A stretch of DNA of 64,000 nt from assembly GCA_031772625.1 (NCBI GenBank), contig CM062818.1, positions 1,277,746,277-1,277,810,276 on the forward strand, in the 5' to 3' direction. The notes below the pieces were generated by a model, which worked only from the letters and a program-made list of their open reading frames with translations, did not search any database and was not told the origin of the DNA. Below, piece after piece: positions 9,850 to 21,199 of this stretch. This stretch comes from Pinus tabuliformis. Lineage: Eukaryota; Streptophyta; Pinopsida; Pinales; Pinaceae. Each line of letters starts with the position of its first letter. The first letter of the stretch is position 1. The translations under genes were made by a program, and so were the position numbers.

Positions 9850-12800
9850 ATGACTCGCATTCTATCCATCAACATTAGGGGGCTGGGAGCTGACCAAATT
9901 CATTGCTCTCAAAGAACTCTTTCACTCTTTATTCCCTAATATCATCCTTGTTCAGGAAACGATGCATAAGCGGTCAACATCTATCTCATACTTTCGCAAA
10001 ATGTTCCCAAGTTGGTATATCACTGCAACTGATTCCACTAGCCTCTCGAGGGTACTCGTAGCCTTATGGAATCCGTCCTGGGTTTTGGTTAAAGCTTTCA
10101 GATGTTTTGCCGACATTCTACTGGAAGCCAGTTTCCATGGAATCCCTGGAAATATACATATACTTAATGTATACACTCCCTATAAAGACCATTTCTCTTT
10201 TTGGAATTGTTTCCTCTTGTCTGATATAATGGAACTCGACTCCTTAATCATAGCGGGGGATCTTAACTGCACCTTCTCCAGTGATGAAGTTTGGGGCTGT
10301 GGCAAAAAGATGGACCCACTCGCTGCTTCTCTCCAAAATTCTATCCTCTCATACAATTTTGTTGATATCTGTCCATCGAAAATTGCACCCACATGGGAAA
10401 ATGGTAGATCTGGAAAAGCTTTCCTGGCCAAAAGACTGGATTGATTTATAACCCATGAAAAGTTGATTGATCGCCCAGGTGATTTCTGTTCTAAGATCAT
10501 CAACAACTTCACACCCGATCATCGACCCATAACTTTGCAATGGAGGAATGTCAGAATCCATAAAGGCCTTCCCTTTAAGCTCAACAGAACTTGGCTGGAA
10601 GACCCAAACCTCATTCAGGAAACCTAGAAAAGACTATCCAACCTCACATATGCCTCCCCCTCTGAGAACCTTGTTGACAAAATTGATTCTCTCAAGAAGG
10701 AAGTTAAACCCTAGCAGGTCCGAAAACAAAAAGCTAACAGGAAAGAACTAGAAGAAATTCAGATAGAAATTGATAGGATTGCCTTAGGAATGACCTCACA
10801 AGTTTTTCCTTTAAAGGACCACCTTAGGATTCAAGAACTGGAAATAAGGAAGAAAAAATTACTGGATATTGAAGAAGCTGCCTAGAGATTAGAAAGCAGG
10901 GCAACCTGGTTCAAAGAGGGGGACAGAAACACAAAATTTTTCCACTAATATGTGAACCAGCACCACAACATAAACTCAATTTGGGAGATTCAGGATGAGG
11001 ATGGAAAAACACTACAATCCCATGAAGATATAAGTAAAGCAGTTGTCCACTACTTCAAAGATGCTTATAATAGAAATGAAAACATAATGGCAGAAGATAT
11101 CATTTGGGGTATAGAACCATATCCTACTATGTTTAGCAATGAATAGAATGAAGAGCTTTATCGACCTGTCTATGAAGAAGAACTCTTAGGAACAATGAAG
11201 TCTTTCAAAAAATATAAATTCCCAGGTCCGGATGGATGGACGATTGAATTCTTTCTCCACTTTTTCGAACTCGTGAAGAAGGATCTACTGGACATGGTCA
11301 AGGATCTAGATCAAAGGGTAGCATTCACCACCATATCTCATCTACTTATATTGCCCTTATTCCAAAAAAAAAATTCCAAATAATTTCAGGACTATAGGTC
11401 GATTTCCCTGTGCAATTCCATCTACAAAATCATATCAAAGATAATTGCTGGTAGAATGCAAAGTACTCTATCAAAATATATTTCACAGGAACAATGCGGG
11501 TTCCTAAAAGATAGGCTCATTCATGACGCTATTACAAACACACAGGAAAGTTTGCATTTGATCCGCACTAAAAATCTCATTTGCTTTTCTTCCATTCTGG
11601 TTTATGGTCTTTCTGGATATATTGTCTATCTAGGGGCGGTGCTGCCATATTTCAAATTGATCTGAAGAAGGCATACGACTGCCTAGATTGGGGATTTCTA
11701 AGATGTGTTCTCACAAAAATTGGTCTTAGTCCTGTATGCATAAACTACGTAATGGCATGTGTGAAGAAGGTTGATTTCGCCAGTCTTATTAATGGATACC
11801 CAACAAATTGTTTCAGAGCCCTAGAGGCCCAAGACAGGGTTGTTCCCTTTCACCACTTTTATTCATCCTGGTTATGGATTGTTTAAGCCTGCATATCAAA
11901 AGAGTTGTACAGGAAGGTCAATTCTAGCCTCTAATGGTAAGTAAACAAAATAGCATATCACACAGTTTTTTTGTCAATGATATACTGATTCTGGGTATGT
12001 TTTTCCATTTCACTTGGTTATATATTTTCAACATGCTAAAGAAATTTACTATGGCCACTAGACTACATATTAATGATCGAAAATCCATAATCTATCATGG
12101 GAAGTGTGACAGCAGAACTATCGAATTCATCTCTGCTTTATTTAACATCAAAACATCTCCTATTCAAGAGGGAATGAAGTGTCTCAGATTTCATTTAAAG
12201 CCTGCCTGTTACTCATGAGAAGATTGGCAATGGATCATCGACTATTTTTACAAAAGAATTTCTAGATGGGAGTGCATAACACTCACCCAAGCAGTTCTAA
12301 CACAAACAATTGTGTATTGGGCCCACCTGTTCTATATACCAGCCAACATTATCAAAGAACTAAACCGGCTGATATCTAATTTCATCTGGGGAGGTTCACA
12401 TGACAAAAAGAAATATCACCTCGCCAAACTTGACAAAATTTCTTGTCCAAAACAATTGGGAGGATGGGGCATTATGGACCTACGAAAGTTTGGAACTACC
12501 TTATTATGTAAATCCCTATGGAGAGGATTATTTGGGGAAGGATCTCGGAGCAAGACCATAAGAAAAAGTACCTAGCAAAAAAAAAAATTGAGTGCTGGTT
12601 CAGGAAAGGTACCATTGGCAAAATACAGGGATCCGTGATATGGAAAAGCTTCCGGAAAATACAATTGTTTTTTATACGACAACTCACATGGAATTTTTAG
12701 AATGGCAACAAAATTTTAATCGATGTAGATCCTATCCTTGGAGATAGGGAGGGATGCTCGATTCCCCAAGGAATAAAAAAATTTCTTCACAGCACAGGCA

Positions 12801-13996
12801 TTTTTGTATGGGGACAAGTTATTGAGGGCTGGCAAGGTCCTATTCTGATCTGGAAAGAAGCAAACAGAATTGGCCTTCACGGCCAAGAGGCAGTTCAATG
12901 GGATAAGATTATGGCTAACATCAAGAATATAGGTATTTGTCGTACAAAAGCCCGCGACTATCTTACCTGGAAAGGAAAGATGTCCTCCAATAATATTAGC
13001 ATGGCTGATACCTACCTTTCTTTAAACTACATGATACCTTCTCAAATAGATCGACAGTTCCCCACAGTACTATGGAAAACAGGAATCCCAAGCAAAATTA
13101 CAATTTCCTCTTGGTTGGTTTTTCACAATAAAAATCTTGTTTGGGAGAACTTACAGAAGAGGCAATGGCATGGGCCAAGCATATGCTCCATCTGCAAAGC
13201 TGAGGATGAAAACAATGACCACATTTTCTTACATTGCAAGCTTACCACACAGGTTTGGAAACAATTATCTAAATTCTTTGGTTTCTGCTTTATCTTGCAT
13301 ACATCCATCAAGGACTCACTGGAATGGTGGAGTGCTCAGAAGTCCTCTTGGAGACCCATTCCTCTCCTATGTTTCTGGAAAATTTGGAAATGGAGAAATA
13401 CATTTTTGTTCCAAAATAGAAGAGAGGACTTTCAACAAATTGCTTACAAAATCATTGCAAATTACAATGCTTTTTTGCCACAAACCAAACAGTCTTGCAG
13501 AAACCCCAGTAGGAATTGTCAAACATTGCTAGAATTTCCAATGGCCTTTTTTGATGGTGCGACACAAAAAGGTACATGTGCCTGTGGTTTTTTGATATCC
13601 ATCAATGATCATCTAAAATACAGTCTTTACTGGAACGAAGGTAATGGAACAAACAACAAAGTAGAAGCTATGGCTCTTTGGGGTCTTCTATGGTTTAGCC
13701 ATTTTCTAGATATACCTGTTCTACATATATATGGAGATTCCAAAATTATAATTGACCATGTCTCAGGAAAGGTGTCTATTATTAATCCTCTTCTTTCAGG
13801 ATGGATGAAGAGAGTTGAGACCTTCTGGCAAAAGCAAAACGGTTTCTCTATACAACATATAGACAGGTCCCAAAACAGGCAAGCAGACAGTTTGTCAAAA
13901 AAGGGATTACTTCTGGTTCCTGGAAAATGGCATATGAACATCTACTGGGGGAACTGCATTTACAATTGTGGGGACTTCATTCCCCCTGGTACTTAG
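9850..13996 (+). pseudogene. LINE-B ORF2: endonuclease, reverse transcriptase, RNase H
   Basis: ORF2 begins at the ATG at 9850 with the APE endonuclease motif ILSINIRGLG. LVQET, AGDLNCTF (about 10250) and DHRPITL (about 10519) follow. RT motifs include PGPDGWTIEFF (about 11223), YRSISLCNSIYK (about 11396) and IDLKKAYDCLDW (about 11657). The catalytic FxDD box reads F-V-N-D at 11970-11981, so the first aspartate is asparagine. A zf-RVT-type CSICKAEDENNDHIFLHC lies near 13180. The last frame (12911-13996) ends in RNase H with FFDGA, KVEAMAL, GDSK and QADSLSK. The reading frame changes many times across the gene; only the last 361 codons form a long open stretch. Confidence 0.85.
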
Positions 13997-14472
13997 TGTT
14001 CATATCTGTTTTACTGTGCACTGTTTTTTTTTTCTTGTTGATGCTTTGTTTTGGCCTGGCCACTGGGAAAATACAGTGTCCTCTGCGAGGTGGGTCTCCC
14101 ACTTTCGCAGATGGTGTCTTTTTCTCAACAGGTTTTTTCTCCAGCACATCACAGGGGCAGTCTGCTTATATATGTCTTTTTCTCACTAGATGGACCCCAT
14201 TTATGCTCTGTTTTCTTCAGGAGATTTGTGAATATAACCCCTCTCATCCAGCATATGTATCTACTATGTTTTTTTTGTATGACACTTGTTTCCAATGAAA
14301 CAAGCTAGATGTATATTACCATATGTTTATAATATATATTATGCTTTTTTCGTACTGATATATATTATGTTTATAATATATATTATGTTTTTTTTCGTAC
14401 TAAATGAAAAAATAAAATAAAAATTAAAAATTAAAAATTAAAAAAAAAAAGAAAAGAAGAAGAAGAAAAAAA
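13997..14472 (+). other. LINE-B 3' UTR and A-rich tail
   Basis: Non-coding. It contains a short internal duplication (TATGTTTATAATATATATTATG twice at about 14320-14390, each followed by T(n)CGTACT), then a long A-rich tail. Confidence 0.7.
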
Positions 14473-16593
14473 GGAGGAATTTCAAGTGGTCCTCTGTCAA
14501 TATGGCTGAAGAATATTCACATTTTATATGTAAAATTATGTTTTAATTATATAAAAAAAATAATCGATTTATAATTTTGTTAGCCTGCCACTTTTTATAT
14601 AATAAAATAAGAATTAAAAAGAGATTATTATATATTGGTGAAGAACGTAGGTTTTAAGTTTTGGTTTAAAATTTTAAAGTATTAAATTAAAATAAAATTG
14701 TAGTTATTTATTGGTTTAAATAATTAAAAAAAAGAGTAAAGAAGTTTTGTTATACATTTATTAGGAAAATGGTTTTAGATATTAAATAATGTATATAGTG
14801 AGAAAATAATGGATACAAAAATATAATTAGTATTATGAAAATCATTTGATAAATGTTAAATGGAAGGATTATTTGATTGGCTTTGCCTCAAAAGTCTCAC
14901 TTTCCAAAAAAAGAATGGGGAAGAATGGGAATGAAAAGACTTCATAGATCAATGAGTAGATATTTCCAATTTGACTTCAAATTTTCATACGCACTTTTGT
15001 AGTTTTTAAGTATACACATAGTGAGAAATATGTATCAATGTTAGTTAGTAAATGTGACTAACTATTGCTCTACGAGTATTAAAAAAAAATTATATGAATT
15101 AATTTAAAATTATGATAGAGAACAAGGAATTAGATTTTTTTATATGGGTAAGTGTAAGAGTACATATAGTTGATAACCACATTCTCATTCTCATACTTGT
15201 GACATTTAGTTTTGGGGAAATAAATAGTAAACGTATTTTCAGTATAAATGGTAAACATAGTCTAAATATGATCTAGATAAATAAAATTTTTTTTATCATA
15301 ATAGTGATGTAATTAGTTTGCATATTTAATTTTAGGATGTTTTTCATGGTTTTGCTTATTTATTTGAATAATTTGTGTGGTAAACCATATAAGATTACAT
15401 AACTTGTTTTAAATTGATGCTTTTGTGAAGCGTTTAAATCATGTCTTATTGTTTAAATTTTATTGATACATTTAAATCATATATTATGATTTCAGTTAAT
15501 TCTTATGTCAACACGGGACTGTTGAGTATAATGTTCGAATGAAGTTTTATGATATGATGGTATCATGGTAATGATGCACATGTGGTTCTTATTTATCTAG
15601 TTGTTATGATAATGATGTTTTATGCTCATGATGGATATGATATGCAAAGGGATTGTGATGTTAAGATGTAATGTTATATTGACATGTGGTTAATTTATTA
15701 TGTGATTTCATAACATATCTTTGATTCAAGATATGTATATGTTATAATTTATGATGGTATTTCATGATGTGAAACATGTGGTTATTGCATGTAGATTTTA
15801 TGACATGCGTAAACATGCAGTGTTTTACTCTAAAAATGTGGTGATTAACAGTGATGGTATGTTATCATCATGACATGAAAGACTTGGCATGTGGATTATT
15901 TTCTGTGATACTATGATGCTATAGCTAATGCATTGGTTGCATGTTGAGAGATGGTTCTTGACAGTAACTCCACAAATGGTCCGAGAGGGTTGGATTATTT
16001 GATGATCTTGTGGGAGCCTATACCTATGAGGGAGAATATGTAACACCATATGGGCTCGGGACAAACTCAATCAACACTACATATGGAAGTGGTTCCTTTG
16101 TCTTGTATAGCTCTTGATGGACAACTCTTGAGGGGTTGTGGGACCATCTTGAGGAGGCTAAGTGGCTGATATTGTAGGCCAACTACCTGATATTGGATTG
16201 GGATGTTGAAGTCTGGTGGGGGTGTAAGGACTTCGATGTCTAGGGTTATGCACCTTAGTGAGTGTGGAGGGAGTGGGCCAACCTTTCAAGATGCCTGAAG
16301 TACTACTGCATGGAGTACTGAGTTGGGTGCCTGCCTTGGGGACAATGAGGTCTGAGTTGGGTGTGAGCCTTCAGGCCAACTTTGGGTTATGGTACAGACT
16401 GATGAGGCTTATCCCTAGTTTTGAAAGTGGCAAAAATGACACAGATTCCTTGAGATTTCTGAGGTGTTGTGGAAACTTTCGATGCGTGTTGGTTATACTA
16501 GTTCAATAGAGGGTGTAGGGAAAATGGGAAGTAATAAATAACTAAATAGATAAAATATTAAATGATTCAACTTAACTTTGCGACAAAGTTCCT
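14473..16593 (+). other. Non-coding interior of element III, 3' portion
   Basis: About 2.1 kb with no recognisable protein domain. The first half is AT-rich. From 15500 it becomes rich in ATGATG/TGTGG-like words, and from 16020 GC rises (GGGTTGGATT, GTGGAGGGAGTGGGC). ORFs such as 16258-16509 match nothing I know. It ends in the purine tract before the 3' LTR. Confidence 0.6.
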
Positions 16594-16608
16594 TAAAGAG
16601 GGAGAGTA
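16594..16608 (+). promoter_or_regulatory. Polypurine tract of element III
   Basis: AAAGAGGGAGAGTA directly precedes the 3' LTR start (TG at 16609), the position expected for the plus-strand primer of a Ty3/gypsy-type element. Confidence 0.75.
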
Positions 16609-16619
16609 TGTAATGTCCC

Positions 16620-16670
<51 letters not shown>

Positions 16671-17402
16671 TCATATTAAAATATAAGTAAATAAAGAATA
16701 AAGAATAAATAAAATATAATAATGGTAAATAAATAGTAAAAATTAAAGAAAATATAATAATACTAAATAAATAACAAATAATGAAGAGAATGTAGTAACA
16801 ATAAATAAATAAAATGGTAAATAATCATACTGAAGCTCTAAATAAATAAATATAAAATAAACTATAAAAATAGTAAAAATAAGTAAATTTATCAAAAAGT
16901 GAAAAGGAATCAAATAAGTAAGAGTTAAATTAAGAGACATATTAAATTAAGTAAAACTTAAAATAAAGAAATAAAAGTTGCATGTTGACACATGGAACGT
17001 GTGCATGTTGATCCATTTCCATTGTTTGGTTTATTTAATGGATAATGAGAAAGGTGAGATTCATCATTTCTTCATCCATTCTCTTGGGTGAAAAGTGTTG
17101 TGAGACAAAGGATTCCCTGGCAATAGTACGTTGATTGGGGGCTCATGGGTGACCAATTGTAGAAAGATTATGTTTCGCTGAGCCTACAATTGGGTGGAGA
17201 GTCACCACCAAAATTTTGTTGTAGTTAGCAAGATTCAAATAGCATTCAACTCCGAAATCACAAGGAATAGCATCACTACATGTAAGTTGTCTTTGCTCAT
17301 ATTTCTCAAAATGTTATGCTAATTAGTTCAATAGTTGTGTGTTGGTTATAAATCACATAATTGATCTACTTAGCTATATATTTAAATTTTGGGGTTGTTA
17401 CA
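16609..17402 (+). repeat. 3' LTR of element III
   Basis: A 794-bp LTR from TGTAATGTCCC to GGGTTGTTACA, followed at once by the ACAAC target duplication and the RT-coding part of element I. It is clearly homologous to the 5' LTR along its length, with many substitutions and small indels. Confidence 0.9.
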
Positions 17403-17407
17403 ACAAC

Positions 17408-20147
17408 AAAATGAGGAGCCAACCTTAGATGTTTTACCCATTATTAAGTATTTAAAAAAAAATCCAGAGGAGATTCCTTGTTTACAATCTCACAGGGATA
17501 TAGACATTACCATCGATCTAGTACCCAGTGCAACCCCAGTGTGGAGAGCCCATTACCGGATGAGTCAACCTGAGTTGCTGGAATTGAAAATGCAGCTAGA
17601 AGAGTTGTTACATAAAGGCCACATCATGCCTAATGTGTCACCATGGGGGGCACCTATGTTATTTGTTAAGAAAAAATATGGCGCATTCAGAATGTACATC
17701 AATTATCGATAGTTAAATAAATTGACTTCAAAAAAGTACCCATTGCCCTATATCGATGATTTGTTTGACCAAGTGAGAGGGGAAACCATTTTCTCAAATA
17801 TTGACCTAAGAAAAAGATATCATCAATTAAGAATAAAACATGAGGATGTTCATAAAACAATGTTTAGGACCAGAAATGTACACTATGAGTTTGTAGTGTT
17901 ACCATTCGGCCTTACTAATGCCCCAACAACTTTTATGTGCTTGATGAACATAATACCCAACAAATATTGAGATAAATTTGTGTTGGTATTTATTGATGAC
18001 ATGATTATATAATCCAAGGATGAGGTAGAGCATAAGGAACACCTGAAATTGGTGCAACAAACATTAAGAGAAAACCACTTGTATGCCAAATTCAGCAAGT
18101 GCGAGCACTATTAACCCATAATACAATACTTTGGCCACATTATCTCTAATGAAGGATTGGCAGTTGATCCTGAGAAGGTTAAATCCATGGTTAATTTTCC
18201 TGCACCAACAGATGTGTCTGTTGTCCGGTATTTTATGGGACTTGGAGGATATTATCGTAGATTAATAGAAGGTTTCTTTAAAATAGCTCATCCCATTACA
18301 TCTTTATAGAGAAAGGGGGTAGAGTTTGAATGGACTACAAAATTTCAAAAAAAAAAATGATAAGCTTAAACAATTACTTACAATAGCTCCAATCTTGAAA
18401 TTGGCAGATCCAAATAAAGAATTCGTTGTTTGCGCTGATGCTTGTATGGAAGGATTAGGGGGAGTTTCGATGCAAGGCTATTCTTTCATAGCACATGAAT
18501 CTAGGAAATTAAAGACCCATGAAAAAAATTATTTCATATATGAACTAGAGCTAGTTGTTGTTATATATGCCTTAAAAATGTGGAGGGATTATTTATTAGG
18601 GAAAAAAAGTTTTCTAACAACAGATCATATCAGCTTGAAATACCTTTTCAACCAACCAAACTTAAATGCCATACAAGCTAGATGGATGTCGTTTCTTAGT
18701 GAGTTCGAGTTTGACATAGAACACATAAAGGAGAAAGAAAACAAGATAGTAGGCACTTTAAGTAGACATACCTATAATCTAATGGAGGTGGTTGCTAGTA
18801 GTATTAACATCAAATTTTTAGAGGATATCAGGAGCTCCATGGCTAGATACCCAAAATATTTGGAAATCGAACAAAAAATACAACAAAATGATGTTCTCAT
18901 TATGCCAAAAAAGCTGAAAAAATTTTGATTTACAAAAACAGACTGTATATCCATGATGTTCATGCTCTGAAACAACTAATACATGATGAATATCATAAGA
19001 AACCTTATGCATGGAACCCAGCATACCAAAATATGGTCGCACATATAAGGAAAAAATTCTTTTGACTGAAAATGAAGAAAAAAGTGGTTGAATATTTAAC
19101 AAAGTGTTTGTAATGTCAACAGGTAAAGGTTGAGTATCAACACCCGACTAGGTTGTTGAATCCCCTACCTATTCTGGAATGGAAGTGGGAAATAATTTCC
19201 TTAGACTTTTTACGGGGCTACCTAGAATAAAAAGACAACATGACCCCATCATGGTTGTGGTTGATACTTTAATTAAAGTAGCTCACTTCTTGCCTATGCT
19301 ATCAACATTTGGTACAAAATAAATAACTCAAGTCTTTATGAAGGAAAAATTTCAAATCCATGGAATACGCAAGATGATTTTCTTGGACCAGGATGCCAAA
19401 TTGACTTAAAACTTCTGGAAGGCATTATTTGCAGGCATGGGCACCCAATTGAATTTTAGTACAACATACCAGCCAAAAAATGATGGAAAAACTTACAGAA
19501 CTAACAATATTCTAGAATATATGATCAGAATGCATGTTATGGATAGGCGTACAGAATGGGAGTATTTTCTAGATTTAGCCTAATTTGCTTACAATAACAA
19601 CTATTAGAAATCCATAAAAAAATATCCCTTTTGAAACTTTGTATGGCAAAAAATTCCATACATCCCTCAGTTGGAGTCAACGAGAGGATATGATAATACT
19701 TGGGCCATATACATTACATCAAATGGAACTGACAGTTTGAAGGACCCAATAGAATATTAAAATAGCACAAGGCCAACAAAAACCTTATGTAGACAAAAAG
19801 AGATCCCACAAATAGTTTAAAGTTGGGGATCATTTTTATTTAAGAGTAAAGCATATGAAAAGTACATTAAGAATGGACACTTGTCCAAAATTGGCACCCT
19901 GATTTTATGGGCCAGTTGAGATTTTGGATAGAGTAGGACCTGTAGTTTATCAACTAGCGCTACCCACCCACATTAAAGTTCATGATATTTTTCATGTTTC
20001 CTTCCTTAAGAAATATGTACATGATAAATCACATGCTATTGACTGGAAAATGTTACAGGTGGAACCCAAAGGATATCTCATGGCATAATTGCTCTCCATT
20101 CTCGATCGAAAAGGGATTTTTCTCTAGAATCGAGTCGTCACTTAGGT
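17408..20147 (+). mobile_element. Element I, middle part: reverse transcriptase, RNase H, integrase, start of chromodomain region
   Basis: This continues element I after the element III insertion. RT spans about 17500-18300 ([36 protein letters not shown], then VFIDDM near 17990 as the YxDD region). RNase H spans about 18400-18780 (CADACMEGLGG, TTDHISLKYLF). Integrase spans about 18950-19650, with a zinc-finger-like start and core words near SLDFL and QPKNDGKTYR. A C-terminal IN segment follows, ending in LPTHIKVHDIFHVSFL near 19970. Broken by many changes. It is split at 20153 by element II inside the region that should carry the chromodomain. Confidence 0.88.
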
Positions 20148-20152
20148 TAAAG

Positions 20153-20485
20153 TGTTGGGTCCCCATAATACTAGTGATTACCCCATTACTATTGTAGTTA
20201 TACCGCTTATTAATATTGTTGTGCACCTATTGCCCCCATATTATTATTATTGTGCCCCATTGAATCCCTCTATTGTTATTTTTGTGGCTTTATATTATTA
20301 TTGTTCGGTCGGCTAGATTATATTGTGACTCCTTAGACTCCTATATATGGAAAGGAGGTTTTGTCATTTGAATGATCCAAGAATTGTTCATTTATGTAAT
20401 GTACAGGAGGTTTCCCCCTCGAAGAGGCTGAATTCTGAGGCGTTGATCTATCTTTTCTATCTTTTCTTGAGCTGGTTTCATAACA
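20153..20485 (+). repeat. 5' LTR of element II
   Basis: It starts TGTTGGGTCCCC and ends GGTTTCATAACA. A TATA-like CTATATATGG lies at about 20340-20350. It is identical in length to the 3' LTR. Confidence 0.95.
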
Positions 20486-20501
20486 TTTGGTATCGGAGCT
20501 T
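20486..20501 (+). promoter_or_regulatory. Primer binding site of element II
   Basis: TTTGGTATCGGAGCTTTGG starts directly after the LTR. It is the common plant chromovirus primer site resembling the initiator tRNA-Met complement. Confidence 0.85.
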
Positions 20502-21199
20502 TGGATTCTAGGGTTTCGCTGCTCCAAACAGGTCATCGTGGCATTTTCGGTATAACTTTTTTTCTGTAACATTTCAGAAGTTGCAAAAAGAATCCATTTG
20601 AGAAGAAATCACATTGAACCTCAGGTCCGAATTTTAGAGCTTTTCGCGCTATATTTGCGGAGATATGATCTGAGGAAGTTGGTCTTTTTGCAGACTCCTG
20701 AATTACATTCCAAACAGGTGACCTGGGAAAAATAATCATAACTTTATTTCTGAGCATCGGATTGAAATTTTACAAGAAGTTACAGAAAGAGGACGGACAT
20801 TTTTCTTGTATATATTTTTCAGAGTCAAAGTTCAAAACAGTGACACGTGGCACTTCATACAAGTTCACTCTATTGAACTAGTCTACAATTAGGTCACTGC
20901 GGGAGATTGTGCATAACTCTTTCTTGGAGAATCCAATTTGGATCAGACTAGTGGCATTGGAAAGAAGACACAGAAGGCTACTACAGATCACAATTTCAGA
21001 ACTGGATGATTCGAAATTACAGAGATACATCCGATTCAATATCACGCTTCTACAAAGTGAAAAAAGGTGTGTAGATTTTTTTAAATTTTTGCGTAAGCTT
21101 GGTTTGAAGGAATTCAAAGGGAATAGTAAAGCATTATTATCAGTACTTGATACCCCGAGGAAAGAAAATTCAAACACCTAGTAAGAAACCTGAAAGCTC
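20486..21199 (+). other. Leader of element II
   Basis: About 700 bp between primer site and gag. The ORF 20909-21181 in this stretch has no recognised domain and could be the untranslated leader or an N-terminal gag extension. Confidence 0.5.

Larger units (their letters stand above)
8060..14472 (+). mobile_element. LINE-B: long, broken L1-type LINE with RNase H
   Basis: This is a near full-length LINE inside element III. It has ORF1 (DUF4283-like domain plus CCHC knuckle), ORF2 (endonuclease, RT, zinc finger, RNase H), a 3' UTR and an A-rich tail (about 14404-14472, mixed with T and G). It is of the same general class as LINE-A but a different subfamily, and far more decayed. The 5' boundary is not defined; I placed it by the end of the sequence shared with the dispersed repeat. 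I could not find a target duplication by eye. Confidence 0.85.
1069..17402 (+). mobile_element. Element III: long LTR retrotransposon with no recognisable gag/pol, nested in element I
   Basis: The ends are TG (1069) and CA (17402). A perfect 5-bp target duplication, ACAAC, lies at 1064-1068 and 17403-17407. The insertion separates the protease of element I from its reverse transcriptase. The 5' LTR (1069-5972) is split by LINE-A, and the 3' LTR is 16609-17402 (794 bp). A tRNA-Met-like primer site follows the 5' LTR and a purine tract precedes the 3' LTR. The interior of about 10.6 kb carries LINE-B and tandem repeats but no LTR-type gag or pol that I can recognise. It therefore resembles large non-autonomous (LARD-type) elements. 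The two LTRs differ by roughly 15-20% in the part compared by eye, so this is an old insertion. Confidence 0.85.

Noticed and set aside
16258-16509. 83-codon ORF in the interior of element III
   Set aside because: No family recognised, no conservation evidence, and it lies in the non-coding interior of a retrotransposon.
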